Source: Plotosus lineatus
Lineage: Eukaryota; Chordata; Actinopteri; Siluriformes; Plotosidae
Length of the DNA: 64,000 nt
NCBI GenBank assembly: GCA_024760905.1
Contig: CM045737.1
Span: 14,688,726 to 14,752,725, forward strand
Direction of reading: 5' to 3'
A program made the translations under genes and the position numbers. Below the pieces are notes generated by a model that was not told the DNA's origin, did no database searches, and saw only the letters and a list, made by a program, of their open reading frames with translations. Below are positions 10,682 through 21,816 of this stretch, piece after piece (position 1 is the first letter of the stretch; each line of letters starts with the position of its first letter).

Positions 10682-11204
10682 AACAAGAGTGTACTGTATA
10701 CTTAGCCAAGCACCTCAGTTCTCTTTAGAAAAACCCCTGTGGGCTTTGGAATGCAGTACCACTCAATGATTCAAAATTTGCCCAATCGGAAGTAACCAGA
10801 GGTCAGAGGTCATACACAATCAGAGGTAGGAATCAGAAGCCATGGGGAGCAAAATAAACACTCACATAATGCCATGGATGGTTTGTTATTGCTTCAAACT
10901 CAGCATGAAAAAATATGCTGATTTTAGGATGTTTTCACACTTGAGTGGTTTTCCAAACTCAAGGTCATCCGCAGTGAAATTTTGGTTGAGTCGGAAAGCT
11001 GTTTTCGGCGAGTGTGTGGTTTAGGACGCAGATATGAAAATGGCCATGTGAGAGATTCCTTAAATTGAACTTAAAGAAATCTGCTTCCAGAGCTCAATAT
11101 CAAATAATATGATTATTTTAAATGGCTGCGTTTTGTTTATGTTTCACAATTGGAAATGTGTTGCGAGATAAATTACACTAAATAACAAAATAATAATAAA
11201 TTCT
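10029..11204. other. Unassigned sequence with simple repeats
   Basis: Holds a T/ATT-rich tract (10067-10107), (AAAT)n at about 10568-10586 and (CA)n at about 10638-10679. The rest is single-copy-looking and shows no gene or element. Confidence 0.6.
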
Positions 11205-11544
11205 GGGCAGTGGTGGCCTGGTGGTAAATGTGCTGGATCACTGTTCCTAGGGTTGAGGGTTCAGGCCCCACTCTCAACAGGTTGTCACTGTACTCCCAGT
11301 GCAGCTAACTGGGTTGTCAAAGGCCTGCCGTGTCTCTCACTGTCTATGGTGTGAGGTTCATGTAAAAGAACCATTGCTGACTTTCGACAAGAGTAGCTGC
11401 ATAGCCGTCAGCGTGTTTCTGCCTGGCGATGGCCTGGCAAGCTGTCCAGGGTGTACTCTGCCCTCGCCCAGAGTCGGCTGAGATGGGCAAAAGCCTCCTC
11501 TCGACCCTAATTAGGATTAAGTGGTTCATAAAATGAATGAATTA
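11205..11544 (+). mobile_element. SINE-A1, near full length
   Basis: The head 'gggcagtggtggcctggtgg' has an A-box-like start, then a B box (gggttcaggcccc), the 'gcagctaactgggttgtcaa' core, 'catgtaaaagaaccattgct', and the A1 tail ending 'gaccctaattaggattaag' plus GAAT repeats. At about 340 bp it is one of the most complete copies in the window. Confidence 0.92.
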
Positions 11545-11611
11545 ATGATAAATTGATCATAATTAAAAGTGATATAGATCACACCCTGCAGCCACCAGTC
11601 TGAGGGCGCAG

Positions 11612-11928
11612 GGGCAGTGGTAGACTGGTGGGGTGTTGGATTACTAATCCAAAAGGTCCGTTATTGACACTGTCCACCCAGTGCAGCTAACTGGCCATGT
11701 CGCTCACGGTCTGTGGTGAGAGACATGTAAATGAGATAATTTGCTGACTTTTCTCAAGAATTGGCTGCATTGCCATAGTGTGTTCATGCCCTGTGTTGGC
11801 CTGGCGAGCTGTCCAGGGTGTACTCTGCCCACACCTACAGCTGGTTGAGATGGGTGTCAGCCTCCCTGCGACTATAATTAGGGTTTAACAGTTCAGCAAA
11901 TGAATGAATGAATGAATGAATGAATGAA
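11612..11928 (+). mobile_element. SINE-A1, diverged
   Basis: Same layout as the preceding copy but with small deletions in the head and core. Ends in a perfect (GAAT)n run. Confidence 0.88.
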
Positions 11929-11984
11929 ATAGATCACCTGAAGTTTAAATAAATGTAATCATCTATTATCTATACTTTTTTCCA

Positions 11985-12277
11985 TCAGGGCCAAAGGAGT
12001 TGATCTCAGCTAACTCTAGGTTTGAAAAACCCTGGGCGGGTTGTGAATTTATTGCAAAGCTAACACAGACACACCCAACCATCCACACTCACTTTCTCAT
12101 CTCTGGGCAATTTAAAGAAGCTATTTCAGCTAATTTACGTATGCTTTGATTGTAGGAGGAAACTAAACAACCCAGAGGAAACCCATTGGAGAACATGCAA
12201 ACTGGATGCCGCTGGCAGGTTCGAACCCCGTCTTGCTTTGAGTCAATTGTGCTAATCACTGTACTACTGTGCCATCC
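11985..12277 (-). mobile_element. SINE-C, diverged
   Basis: Antisense body with 'attgtaggaggaaact', 'ggagaacatgcaaactgg', B box 'ggttcgaaccccg' and head 'gctaatcactgtactactg'. The tail is strongly mutated. Confidence 0.75.
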
Positions 12278-12459
12278 ATTCAAAACAAAACATTTATTAA
12301 ATAGATTAATTTATTCAATTTATTAAAACACTTTTTAACACTTATTAAAATATTTAATTTATTAAAGCATTAGTGGCATATACAGCATTTTTAATTTTTC
12401 AGAACCACAGTACATTTGTATGATGAAAAAAAAAAAAAGCTTGTCAAAAAGCGATCTCT

Positions 12460-12793
12460 GGGCAGTGGTGGCCTGGCGGTATAGGCGCTGGATTCCTGAT
12501 CCTAAGGTTTGGGGTTCAAGCCCCACTCACCATGGGTGGTCACTGTCCCCCCCCAGTGCAACTAACTGGGTTATCAAAAGCCGGCCATGTCTCTCACTGT
12601 GGTGTGAGGTTCATGTAAAAGAACCATTGCTGACTTTCGACAAGAGTAGGCTGCAAAGCCGTTAGCGTGTTTTTGCCCTGCGATGGCCTGGCGAGCCGTC
12701 CAGGGTGTACTCTGCCCTCCACTTGAGTCGGCTGAGATGGGCGCCAGCCTCCCGGAGACCCTAATTAGGATTAAGCGGTTACAGAAAATGAAC
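12460..12793 (+). mobile_element. SINE-A1, near full length
   Basis: Head, B box (gggttcaagccccac), C-run before 'gtgcaactaactgggttat', core and A1 tail all present. Confidence 0.92.
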
Positions 12794-12912
12794 GGAACTA
12801 ATAAAGCTATACCTAAAATATACCCAGAATGCATCCTGGCTAAAGATGTAATTATTCCGGCTGAATATGAAGAGCCCCTGAAAGTGTGCTATAGATTCAA
12901 TAACATTACACT

Positions 12913-13037
12913 CCCTCATTCATTCAATTTCCAAACCGCTTAATCCTATTATGGCCACGGAAGGGCTGGAGCTGATATCAGCCAACACTGTGTGAAGGCG
13001 GGGTTCACCATGAACAGTTTACCAGACCACCACTCTG

Positions 13038-13074
<37 letters not shown>

Positions 13075-13287
13075 CCTTTTTCAATTCCATCTACAGCAAT
13101 TTGGAACAGCCAGTTAGCTTAATGCATGTTGTTTGACTCTCGGAATAAAGTAGAGTAGTCCGTGGATAGTCTATGTGAGCAAAGGGAGAACAGGAAAACA
13201 CACAGAAACACCTGAGCCCAGGACTCGAACCCATATCCCTTTTGCTGTAAGGCAAGCATGCTAACCACTACACCACCAGGACATCCC
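12913..13287 (-). mobile_element. SINE-C with internal (CA)n
   Basis: Attcatt tail, 'accgcttaatcctattatgg', then a (CA)n array at 13039-13072, 'tttggaacagccagttagc', B box 'aggactcgaaccca' and head 'gctaaccactacaccacc'. The CA array lies where the element normally has a short 'cacac' motif. Confidence 0.85.
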
Positions 13288-13785
13288 ATCCATAGCATTT
13301 CATAATGGTATTAAATGGAGAGAGAAATTTCACAACAGAGATGAGCTGTGGTCTTTTTCTGTCTGTTGACTACTCTGCTGTTTTTAAGGCATGTAGCCAG
13401 CCATGCACTAAAAACTTAATATATATTTAAATATGTTGATTTAACAAGTCATTGACTGAATAAATCACTCATACAATTCCCTATTGCCTTGCATTTCCTT
13501 GAACAGGCCAAAACCCAATGCCAGTGCTCAGGTTCTTCTTTGAAATTGTATGAAGTACTATCAGTGGGACCTGATGCCTAGTCTTTGCCGAAATATCAGC
13601 CTATTCTGCCTCAGGCAATACTGTAAATCAAAACAGATTATGCAGTTGGATTACTGAAGAAATATATGAGATATAAGAAATAATGTGGGGGCCACACTGG
13701 AAAAAAAAAAAAAAAAAAAAAAAAACAGTAAAAGAAAGTTTTAAACAATTTAGATAATTCTCTAAATAATTCAGGGAAGATGTAA
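13288..13785. other. Unassigned sequence
   Basis: A poly(A) run lies at about 13701-13725; otherwise nothing recognised. Confidence 0.5.
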
Positions 13786-13789
13786 AACT

Positions 13790-13992
13790 GGGGGCAGGTA
13801 TGACCTAAAGGTTAGGGAAGTGGGTGTGGGGCCAAAAGGTTGTTATTCAATTCCCTTAATCTTCTTGAAAAATGTGTGTGGGAAGGGGGTGCAAGCAACA
13901 CCTTCTCCTCCCTCCACCTCCATAGCTGAAGTGCCCTTGAGCAAGGCAAATCTAACCCCAACTGCCCAGTGGAAGCTGGAGTCTGCTGACCC
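13790..13992 (+). mobile_element. SINE-D (fish-type tRNA-derived SINE)
   Basis: Head 'ctaaaggttagggaagtggg', B-box-like 'ttattcaattccc', then the diagnostic 'agtgcccttgagcaaggc' and 'ctgcccagtggaagctg'. This layout is familiar from many teleost genomes and is one reason for the host assignment. Only one copy is seen here. Confidence 0.75.
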
Positions 13993-14109
13993 AATATCTC
14001 TTGTATATGTGCTGGCTGTTCAGTTTTTTATTTTTGTTTGTTTTTTTTTTTTTGTTTGTTTTTTTTGGGGTGCTTTAAATGCAAAGTGTATTTTCGCCTT
14101 CCGTAGATA

Positions 14110-14509
14110 CAGTGATCCCTCGGTACTTTGTGTTTCAGTTTCTGTGGGCTCAGTGCATCGCGGGTTTTTCAAAAGTATTCATAGAAAAATAAGGAAATTA
14201 AAGAAAAATAGGGGAAAAGTTGAGGAAAATGCTGAAAAACAAGGTCGATTATGGAAAAAACAAAAAAAAACAAAAACAAAAACAAAAAAAACAACCCAAA
14301 ACCCCCAACAAAATTACTTACATTTTATTTTTAAATGTTTAATTGTTGTTATAGGCATTTATAGCATTGAATATGTATTTATTGATATTATATACACATT
14401 TACATCAGTCAGTCATATACGTCAGTTAGGGGGTTTGATCCTACTTCGCGGAAATCGGCGGTCACAGGATATCTCGGTCCCAATTAACTGTGAAAGTGAG
14501 GGATTTCTG
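14110..14509 (+). mobile_element. TIR-4 DNA transposon
   Basis: CAGTGATCCCTCGGTACTTT follows TA; the right end 'gtgagggatttctgg' is mutated and its TA is lost. The interior has 'gtgcatcgcgggtttttca', A-rich tracts and 'ccaattaactgtg'. The 251-codon ORF that spans this element is an accidental read-through of SINE-D and TIR-4. Confidence 0.82.
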
Positions 14510-14559
14510 GAATACATCGTCATCTCTAGTAATTTTTCATTGCCACTGTTGCCCAAGAT

Positions 14560-14863
14560 GGGGCCGGTGGTGTAGTGGTTAGGGTGCTGTGCTTATGATC
14601 GAGAGGTCGTGAGTTCAAATCCCACTGACACCCTCACTGTGCTAAGACCCCTGGGTAAGGTCTTAACCACAAGTGTGCCCCTGTTCACCCAGCAGTATAA
14701 ATGGGTACCAGTAGAAATATACTGGGAAGGTAACCTGAGATGGACTAGCGCCCCATCCAGGTGGAGCTGAACTCCTAGTTGCTTCATGCTACAGAAACCG
14801 GGGATAAGCACCGGCCTGATGAGCCGCTATGGCTCGGGTGTAAAAAGCCCACGGACTTTACCT
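14560..14863 (+). mobile_element. SINE-B, full length
   Basis: Head 'ggggccggtggtgtagtggt' (A box), B box 'gagttcaaatccc', 'gctaagacccctgggtaagg', core 'cagtataaatgggtacc', 'gcaccggcctgatgagcc', and a tail ending in 'ggactttacc'. Confidence 0.92.
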
Positions 14864-15337
14864 TTTTTACTGTTGCGCAAGGCCTGCTCATTAGGGATGG
14901 ATAAGATTTTAAACTTGTAAAATTATAAGTTAACCAAGTTTGTTTACTATGTAAAGCTGCTTTGTAGCAATGTAAGAATTGTTATACAACATTCACATAC
15001 AGATTCAAGCATTGGCTGAAAGCAGAACTGATGAGTGACGTCTCGACTAATAAGTGTCTAAACCTGGGTTTGGTTTTCATTTTATTAACAGATTTCCACT
15101 TTTATTTGTATCACCTGTCTTTTTAGTTTAACTATCCAATTAAGGAGTTCATGTTCTATCAAGTTTCTGATTTTTGCATTTGCTCCATGAACATTCACAT
15201 TTATACCACTAAGCCTGTCTGTCTACCTCAGATAGACTGTATTTTTGCAATGTAATGTTCCCGAGAAACTTGTATCATCAACATCGTTATTATTATTATT
15301 ACTGCTGCCCTTCATCATGCACGTTTGCCATAGATAG
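14864..15337. other. Unassigned sequence
   Basis: Ends in a short (ATT)n run at about 15286-15301. No gene signal. Confidence 0.5.
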
Positions 15338-15570
15338 GGTGGCACAGTGGCGTAGTGGTTAGCACGTCTGCCTCACAACAAGAAGTCCTGGGTTCAATTC
15401 CAGGTCTGGGTGTTTGTGTGGAGTTTGCATGTTCTCCCTGTGCTTGTGTGGGTTTCCTCCGGGTACTCGGATTTCCTCCAACAGTCCAAAAACATGCACA
15501 GTAGGTTAATTGGCTGTTCAAAATTGCCTGTAGGTGTAAGTGAGCCTGTGTGTGGCCTGTGATCACAGCC
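15338..15570 (+). mobile_element. SINE-C, sense copy, tail truncated
   Basis: Well-preserved head 'ggtggcacagtggcgtagtg' with B box 'ggttcaattcc', 'gtggagtttgcatgttctcc' and 'gtgggtttcctccgggtac', then 'gtaggttaattggctgttc'. Similarity fades after about 15570. Confidence 0.9.
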
Positions 15571-15831
15571 ATGACAATCCCTGTATGAGCATCATTCAAG
15601 CATCAGGAATCGACGTCCATTCCTTGGGATTGGATGCAGACGTGGTGAGAGAGCCATAGATAACAGCCAATCGTCATGACCTCATCAATGCAGCAGCCTT
15701 ACTTTGTTCCCTGTGGTTGACATGCATAGATATGAGATGTAAATGGGACAATCATCCAAGCCACGTTCCATGACTGTTGTGCTTTACTCAGGAGTGCCAC
15801 AAAAATTTAACTGAATTGAATTATTACAGTA

Positions 15832-16112
15832 CAGTGGTACCTCACCTTACGAAATTAATCTGTTCTAGAGCGTTTTTCTTAACCTGGATTTTTCGTAAAT
15901 TGAACCGCATTTTACATGTAAAACGCGTGATTCATTCCAAGGCCCCCAATACTACCCCTAAACCCTTTAAAAAGTATAAAAGCATACCTCTTAAGACCTC
16001 CTTCTGCTTCAATATCGTACCGATGGTGAACGGGTTTGGCCGTATTCTTTTGTGATATCACTCAACTGCATGCCAAGAGCCCGCTTCTTCTTTTCACTCA
16101 CACCGGAAATCA

Positions 16113-16165
<53 letters not shown>

Positions 16166-16602
16166 GTTGACCATGTCTTCTGAGCAGAGTTACAATCTTA
16201 CAAATGTTTATGGAAGGTTAAAAGCCTGAGTGAAAAACTCACAAAACAACAGTAACTGTCCTTTGCACGAAAAGCATTATGGAAGATGCAGCTCCATAAT
16301 AGCCAAATAGCTGCGTCATCCCTCCTAGCCAATGGGAGGCCAGCAGGGCGGGATGTTGGGAGATAGCCAATGGGAGGGAGCTGCATCATCCCTCCTAGCC
16401 AATAGGAGGCCAGCGGGGTGGGATGTTGGAAGACAGTCAATCGGAGAGCAACTCGTGCATTGTTTGAATGTTTGAATGGCGCATTTGGCGCGTTTCCTAA
16501 GGAGAACTTGTTTCGTACACAGAGACAAAAAATTTTGGAAAATGTTTTTCGTAACCTGGATTTTTTTGTTTGCCGGGACTATCGTAAGGTGAGGTACCAC
16601 TG
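15832..16602 (-). mobile_element. TIR-1 pogo/Tigger-like element, complete copy
   Basis: 771 bp between TA dinucleotides, with inverted ends CAGTGGTACCTCACCTTACG and 'gtaaggtgaggtaccactg'. Read on the minus strand it has an end bearing duplicated CCAAT-type modules (about 16270-16450), a (GT)n array (16116-16160), and a remnant (about 15985-16090) related to the N-terminal helix-turn-helix region of pogo/Tigger transposases, clearest in the 36 kb copy. Strand is given by that remnant. Confidence 0.9.
16270..16450 (-). promoter_or_regulatory. Duplicated CCAAT/GC/CRE-like module in TIR-1
   Basis: A block of about 60-65 bp repeated about twice: 'tcatccctcctagccaat', 'gggaggccagc', 'gcgggatgttggga'. 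Read toward the transposase remnant this gives ATTGG (NF-Y-like), GC-box-like CCCGCC and a TGACGCA-like site upstream of it. That these formed the promoter of the ancestral autonomous element is an inference from position. Confidence 0.5.
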
Positions 16603-17336
16603 TATCTAAAGAAAGGGATATGGAGTTTTCAAGCTGTTTATCAAGACTAAATTTTCAAAGCTTCTGGTTACTAAATCGTGAAGCTAAGCATTATATGCCT
16701 CATTTCACATTAGACAGGAGACATAGTCATCTCTCTGATTCATGTAATAAAAGCTAAAGTGAACTCAAGTGTAAGGTTCACCCAAAATAGCATTTAATGA
16801 TATACGAGTTGAGGTATTGGCAGAAAATCACACTGTCTGGGCTCACTGATATTTTCTGAGCTGTTGAAGCTATTTTCTGCTCTAGTGCTATTATCCAGCT
16901 GTATTGACGTGTTGATGCACCAAACCTGAAAACATTTGTAAAATTGCATTATTTCATTGATGAGCCTTCAAGGATGTGATCTGCAGGGCTTTCCGAAAGG
17001 CTACAAAATATTAAAACCTTTTTAAGTGAATTTTATTGACGTGTGATTTATGGCTGAGCCGTTACTTGTATCGAACATTAGATGATGAACTGTGTGTTCA
17101 AACATAAGTATTTTTTGTTGTTTTGCACAGGGTAGTACACATGTAGCATAGTTAGAGGTCTGAGGCAGACAGAAGGCAAATGGAGGTGAAGTAAACGGCG
17201 GAAAGAAGAGAGGAAGATGCTGAACGTATCTGGGTTCTACCAGTCAGATTGAGTACTTATATCAGAATTAAACCCGAGGCTCTAAATGGAAAATCTTAAA
17301 AATATTATCTTTAGCATGCAGAGAGTGTTGGGGGGG

Positions 17337-17395
<59 letters not shown>

Positions 17396-18222
17396 ACATG
17401 TGCACATTTCCAAAGATCATCATTATTATTTTTTTTTTTTTTTTAAGAGATAGCCCTGAGATTCATGACAGAAAATTTGGGGGAAAGAAGAAATTTGTCA
17501 CCTTTGATGATCAAACCCTTCGATGTTCCTTCTTAATTTTAAAAGTAGATTTCCATTTATAATTAACTGCTCTGTTCATCTTTAGCACCTGACAAATAAA
17601 CCAGGTGGACCGCAGCTATAGGCAGACACCTACACCCACTCTTTTTTTTTTTTTTTGCCTTGAATTCCACATTTATTACAATATCCAAAAACCCGAAATG
17701 GAGTTATTAAAAGTGGGAGATTAACTTGAAATGCATCATATAAAAAGATAAGTGCAGTCAGCATAAAAAAGTAAACATTTTGAGTAAACCTTCAATGCTA
17801 ATGCAACCGTGATATTAAAAGGACAACATGCAAAGCTTTAGACTGTAGTTATGTGCTTACCTCAGCTGGGTTTTAAGTTCAACCTTCAAGTTAACAGTGT
17901 ACAGCTGTCCTAGTTTTGTACCCTGCTTATTTACACTGCATAAAAATGTCCGATACGTATTTAAAAAGTCGCCATTGCTCTCTCACTAGATCTACTTTTC
18001 TATCTATTTATCTGTCTGATCCTCTCTATATTGCCTTGTGTTAAACCCTGGAGAGATGTAGTCCAGGATTGGTCTGTGATTTCCCTGTTTTAAAACACAT
18101 TATAGACTGAAAGCCATTTTCACAAATCCAAGCAGTAACGTTTACACCATGAGAGTTTCCAACTAGCAATTCTCAGAATATTATTTCCACCACAGACACT
18201 CAGCCCAACATTTATTACCTTG
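16603..18222. other. Unassigned sequence with (GA)n
   Basis: (GA)n at 17338-17395 and T-runs at 17428-17444 and 17642-17656. The rest is of balanced composition with no element recognised and could be host single-copy DNA. Confidence 0.55.
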
Positions 18223-18230
18223 ACTTAAAG

Positions 18231-19009
18231 CAGGGGTCGGGAACCTATGGCTCTCAAGCCAGATGTGGCTCTTTTGATGACTGTATCTGGCTCTCAGATA
18301 AATCAGGTGGCCTTTCTTAATAGAATAAAGAATACATCATTTCACTGTCATTTAAATAAAAATACAAAAACGCCATCAATTAAAACAAAAACAGATGAAT
18401 AAATCTCACACATTTAAATCTATAGATCTATTTTCAATGCCCACGTCACTGTGGCGCGCAGCGGACAGCCAATTCTTTCTGTACGCCAGTATGCGGGCGG
18501 GTCCGATACCTTGAAACTAATTTTCCTGAAATCTAATTTTATTGGATTATAACAACAAACTGCGCATGTTGTTTTTGAGTAAAGAGGCAAATTTCCCTCA
18601 TTTTTGAACAGCTCATTTGCATGAAGCCAAGCACAGCTGGCAAGCAAACACAAATGGACAGACATGGAAAAACTTCAACCCACAGACCAGCTGATTGCCA
18701 AAACTTGGGACGCACTTCTTGTCACATACCAAACAATGCAGCATGTGAGTCCTGTCGTATTGACCATGTTTGGCTCCACATGCACACGCGAGCAGTTCTT
18801 CTCACACCTGAAAAATATCAAGACCAACCTGCGGTCATGTGTAATAGATGGAAGCCTTAACACCTGCATGAAGCTGAACCTCAGCACATATCAACCAGAC
18901 TACAAAGCCATCAGCAAAACCATGGCTACATATATGGCTCTCAGAGGATTAGATTTTAAAATATGTCTTTTTTTTTGGCTCTCTTAGTCAAAAAGGTTCC
19001 CGACCCCTG
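18231..19009 (+). mobile_element. hAT (Charlie-like) element with transposase remnant
   Basis: CAGGGGTCGGGAACC and its inverted partner GGTTCCCGACCCCTG form the ends, with 'tggctct' repeats inside both. The flanks acttaaag (18223-18230) and acttacag (19010-19017) match at 7 of 8 bases, as expected for a hAT 8-bp duplication. At 779 bp it is an internally deleted derivative that kept the 3' end of the transposase gene. Confidence 0.92.
18664..18960 (+). pseudogene. hAT transposase, C-terminal dimerisation region only
   Basis: An open frame of roughly 100 residues that resembles the C-terminal dimerisation domain of hAT (Charlie/ZBED-type) transposases: LTMFGSTCTREQFFSHLKNI, then NLRSCVIDGSLNTCMKLNLS and 'YQPDYKAIS'. 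In hAT proteins this region holds the last conserved blocks after the catalytic core. The BED zinc finger and the catalytic D/D/E residues are absent, so the product could not catalyse transposition. It is open up to the element's right end and was probably retained by chance in the internal deletion. Confidence 0.85.
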
Positions 19010-19078
19010 ACTTACAGTATAGTTGTTAACATATTTCATTTTTGCTATTACAATACTGACTTGAAGTTCAGTTCATCA

Positions 19079-19420
19079 GTTCATTTTCTGTAACCGCTTA
19101 ACCCTATTTAGGGTCGCAGGGAGGCTGGCGCCTATCCCAGCCGACTCCGGGCGAGGACAGGGACAGCTCTGGACAGCTCGCCAGGCCTACGCAGGGTGGA
19201 AACATGCTGACGGCTATGCAGCTACTCTTGTCGAAAGTCAGTAATGGTTCTTTTACATGAACCTCTCACCATAGACAGTGAGAGACATGGCCGGCCTTTG
19301 ATAACCCAGATAGCTGCAGGGGGGGGGGGGGGGGCAGTGACAACCTGTGGTGAGTGGGGCTTGAACCGCCAACCTTAGGATCAGTGATCCAGCACCCTAT
19401 ACCATGAGGCCACCACTGCA
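19079..19420 (-). mobile_element. SINE-A1, full length
   Basis: Antisense: tail 'accgcttaaccctatttagg', core, a G-run of 18 at about 19319-19334 replacing the usual short G tract, B box 'gggcttgaaccgcc' and head 'gaggccaccactgc'. Confidence 0.92.
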
Positions 19421-19582
19421 CACATGACTTCAAGTAAATTAATAAATAAAGATTGAATTTATATTTTGCAAAATTAAAAAAAATGTAGTGTTCTTAAGAA
19501 TTCTCAAGTATCCACTTGAACTGTGCTTACTCTTATATTCTGCTTTTCATTTGGTGTGGATCTTAATCAAATTAGTCATGAT

Positions 19583-20288
19583 CAATGTTCCCTGTAATTT
19601 TTCCTCTGTCTGGGCATACAGACAACCTCCCTGAGCACACTGAGGCCCACTGTGAGCAACATCACAAGTGCTCGCTGTGGCCACACCCCAGTATCACACC
19701 TGGGATCATTGAAAGTTTCATGGCTTATTGAACACAGTTTTATAGATGACATCATTTTCCTCCCTGAATTTGAAATATATGACGAGCATTTTGTGTCCTG
19801 TCATGTCTGGCTCTCATCTACTGGGTGTGCCAGGGTGCATTTCTAACCTCACACAGTCTCATTCTGCACTCTCTCATTGATTCACAAATTGAAAGGTATA
19901 GTTTTTGCTTCGCCAGCTTTCTGCTGTACTCACAGACTTTGCGCAGTTCTTTTTTTTACTTTGGTTTGGGGAGTCGACATAAAATATTCCCTGGCCGCTC
20001 GTTTCGTCATGATAACGGGGTTAGCATTAGCATCACTTCACTCAGCAGCACTGTTATTATTGTTATGGCGCGTGTATGAGCGCAGCACGTGACGGTGCCG
20101 TGATTGGCTGCGTAGCGTGATGGCATCGCATCGTGTGATTGGCTGGACACCTGTCACTCATTAAAAGTTCTATACCGTGTATGTAATTAATCTGCAGCGC
20201 GTTCACTGCGCTGGATCGGTTTTCTTGTGCGCTGAGAGTGTTCGAGCGGTTCGCCATTGCGCAGTTGCGCAGCTTAGAGGGAACGTTG
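19583..20288. mobile_element. hAT-type element with perfect 8-bp target duplication
   Basis: Ends CAATGTTCCCTGTAATTTTT and 'cagcttagagggaacgttg' are inverted. Exact 8-bp duplications gtcatgat flank the element (19575-19582 and 20289-20296). 706 bp. The right third is GC-rich, with paired 'gtgattggctg' motifs (about 20100 and 20137) and 'gcgcagttgcgcag' near the terminus. No transposase domain is recognised. Confidence 0.88.
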
Positions 20289-20760
20289 GTCATGATGGAG
20301 TTTTCGATTTCATGCGCAAAATGGAAATACAAGATGGCAGCTGTGGTGGCCAAATTAGATATTGCACCGCAATGAGAATTGATAATCTTATGTAGTTACA
20401 CAATACCGACATCCACACCAAAAATGTTGATGATTGGTGATAGTGTATTTGAGCGATAGTGTGCGACATACAGATCCAACATGGAAGTTGCAGTAGCCGT
20501 ATTATATATTGCACCGTGACAAAAAAAAAAAATTGTTAGGCTGATTTATCACGCACACCAAAAACGGTGATGATGTTGGATGGCATTTTTGAGTTAGTGA
20601 ATTGAATGCAAATTCCAAATGGCAGCTGTGAAGGCCATATTGGACAAAAGACCGCAACAAAGGTTAATAGGCTTGTGTAGTTACACCGTCAAAACATCCA
20701 CACCAAAACAGTGATGATCCGTGAGGGCATGTGAATTCAACTACACAATGTACAATGTGA
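20289..20760 (+). repeat. Degenerate tandem array, units of about 140-190 bp
   Basis: Three diverged units, each with 'atggcagctgtggtggcca'-like, 'tattgcaccg'-like, 'cacaccaaaaa.ggtgatgat' and 'tgaattc'-like blocks in the same order (starting near 20330, 20480 and 20620). The hAT element at 19583 abuts the array. Confidence 0.65.
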
Positions 20761-20810
20761 ATTAAAAAAAAAAAAAAAAATTAAAAAAAGCTACAACAGC
20801 AAACTAGAAA

Positions 20811-21100
20811 TTCATTCATTTTCTGAACCACTTAATCCTATTTAGGGTCGCAGGGAGGCTGGCACCCATCTCAGCTGACTCCTGGCAAGGGCAGGGCACA
20901 CCCTGGAGAGTTCGTCAGGCCATTGCAGGAAAAGCCTCACACAACCATTTATGTTCACACCTACAGGCGATTTGGAACAGCCAATGAACCTACTCTGCAT
21001 GTTTTTGGATTGTGGGAGGAAACCCACACAAGCACAGGGAGAACATGCAAACTCCATACAGAAACACCCGAGCTGGGAACTGAACCCACTATGTCACCAC
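20811..21100 (-). mobile_element. SINE-C
   Basis: Antisense copy with the shared A1/C tail ('aaccacttaatcctatttag', 'ggcacccatctcagctgac'), 'ggcgatttggaacagcc' and 'tttggattgtgggaggaaac'. The head is degraded. Confidence 0.88.
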
Positions 21101-21139
21101 AAGAAACTCAAAATAAAGCAAAGCATCCAATAACTATAT

Positions 21140-21262
21140 TCATTCATTCATTTTTTTGAACCGCTTAATCCTAATTAGGTTCACGAAGAGGCTGTCGATC
21201 ATCTCAGTCAACTCCAGGCGAGGGCAGAGATCACCTTGGATAGCTTGCCAGGCCATTACTGG
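21140..21262 (-). mobile_element. SINE A1/C tail fragment
   Basis: Only the shared 3' tail is present (attcatt repeats, 'accgcttaatcctaattagg', 'ccaggcgagggcag', 'gccaggccatta'). Confidence 0.85.
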
Positions 21263-21299
21263 CCAATAACTATATAGCCACATATCCATCAGGGACATA

Positions 21300-21816
21300 G
21301 ATGAGGTGGAGCAACTGATGCCAGCTCACCACCAGGTCACAAATCAGGTGACATGACTGTAAAGTCGATCATCGAACTGTGACCTTGAGTGTCCTTATGC
21401 CAAGTGCACTTATGGACATCCTTTTGTTCGAACATGGTGTTCCTGATGAACGAACTGTGACGAGCACAGGAGTCCAACAACAAAACGCCATTCGGATTCA
21501 GACTGAAGAGGCCGTACCTACCGATCACATCCTTCCAGGTCACACTATCATTTCCCACATGGGCATTGAAGTCTCTCAGGACAATGAGTGAGTCTTCCAG
21601 GAAGCGCTCTCCAACACACCCTTTAAAGACTATAAGAAGGGTGGGTCCACTGAACGGTCATTTGGTTCATAAGCACAAACAACAGTCAGGTCCCATCCCC
21701 CCACCCAAAGGCAGAGGGAAAGTACCTCAGCTACCACAGAATCCCAACGTGTGGGCATCGCGACAAGGATGCCCACACCAGCTACCCGCCTCTCCCCATG
21801 AGCAACTCCAGAATGG
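21300..21816 (-). pseudogene. LINE-R APE-type endonuclease fragment
   Basis: Encodes part of an apurinic endonuclease-like domain, which nicks the target DNA for reverse transcription. Visible motifs on the minus strand are LRDFNAHVGNDSVTW (the GDFN-type motif with its first G replaced by R), LLLDSCARHSSF, and 'HKCTWHKDTQGHSSMIDF' (the T-W and S-xID blocks that lie near the catalytic end). Frames shift between the upstream part (HSGVAHG..., read near 21800) and the downstream part, so it is dead. Confidence 0.85.

Noticed and set aside
13820..14575. 251-codon ORF, the longest in the window
   Set aside because: It reads through SINE-D, low-complexity T/A tracts and TIR-4, with no domain; an accidental frame.
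14560..14640. tRNA gene-like sequence with A and B boxes
   Set aside because: It is the head of SINE-B and does not form a full cloverleaf with an acceptor stem; the same holds for the SINE-A and SINE-C heads.
18420..18665. 81-codon minus-strand ORF in the hAT element
   Set aside because: It lies in the subterminal noncoding part of the hAT element, opposite the genuine transposase strand.
20289..20760. CRISPR-like array
   Set aside because: Units are long, diverged and without short identical repeats and unique spacers; the host is a eukaryote.
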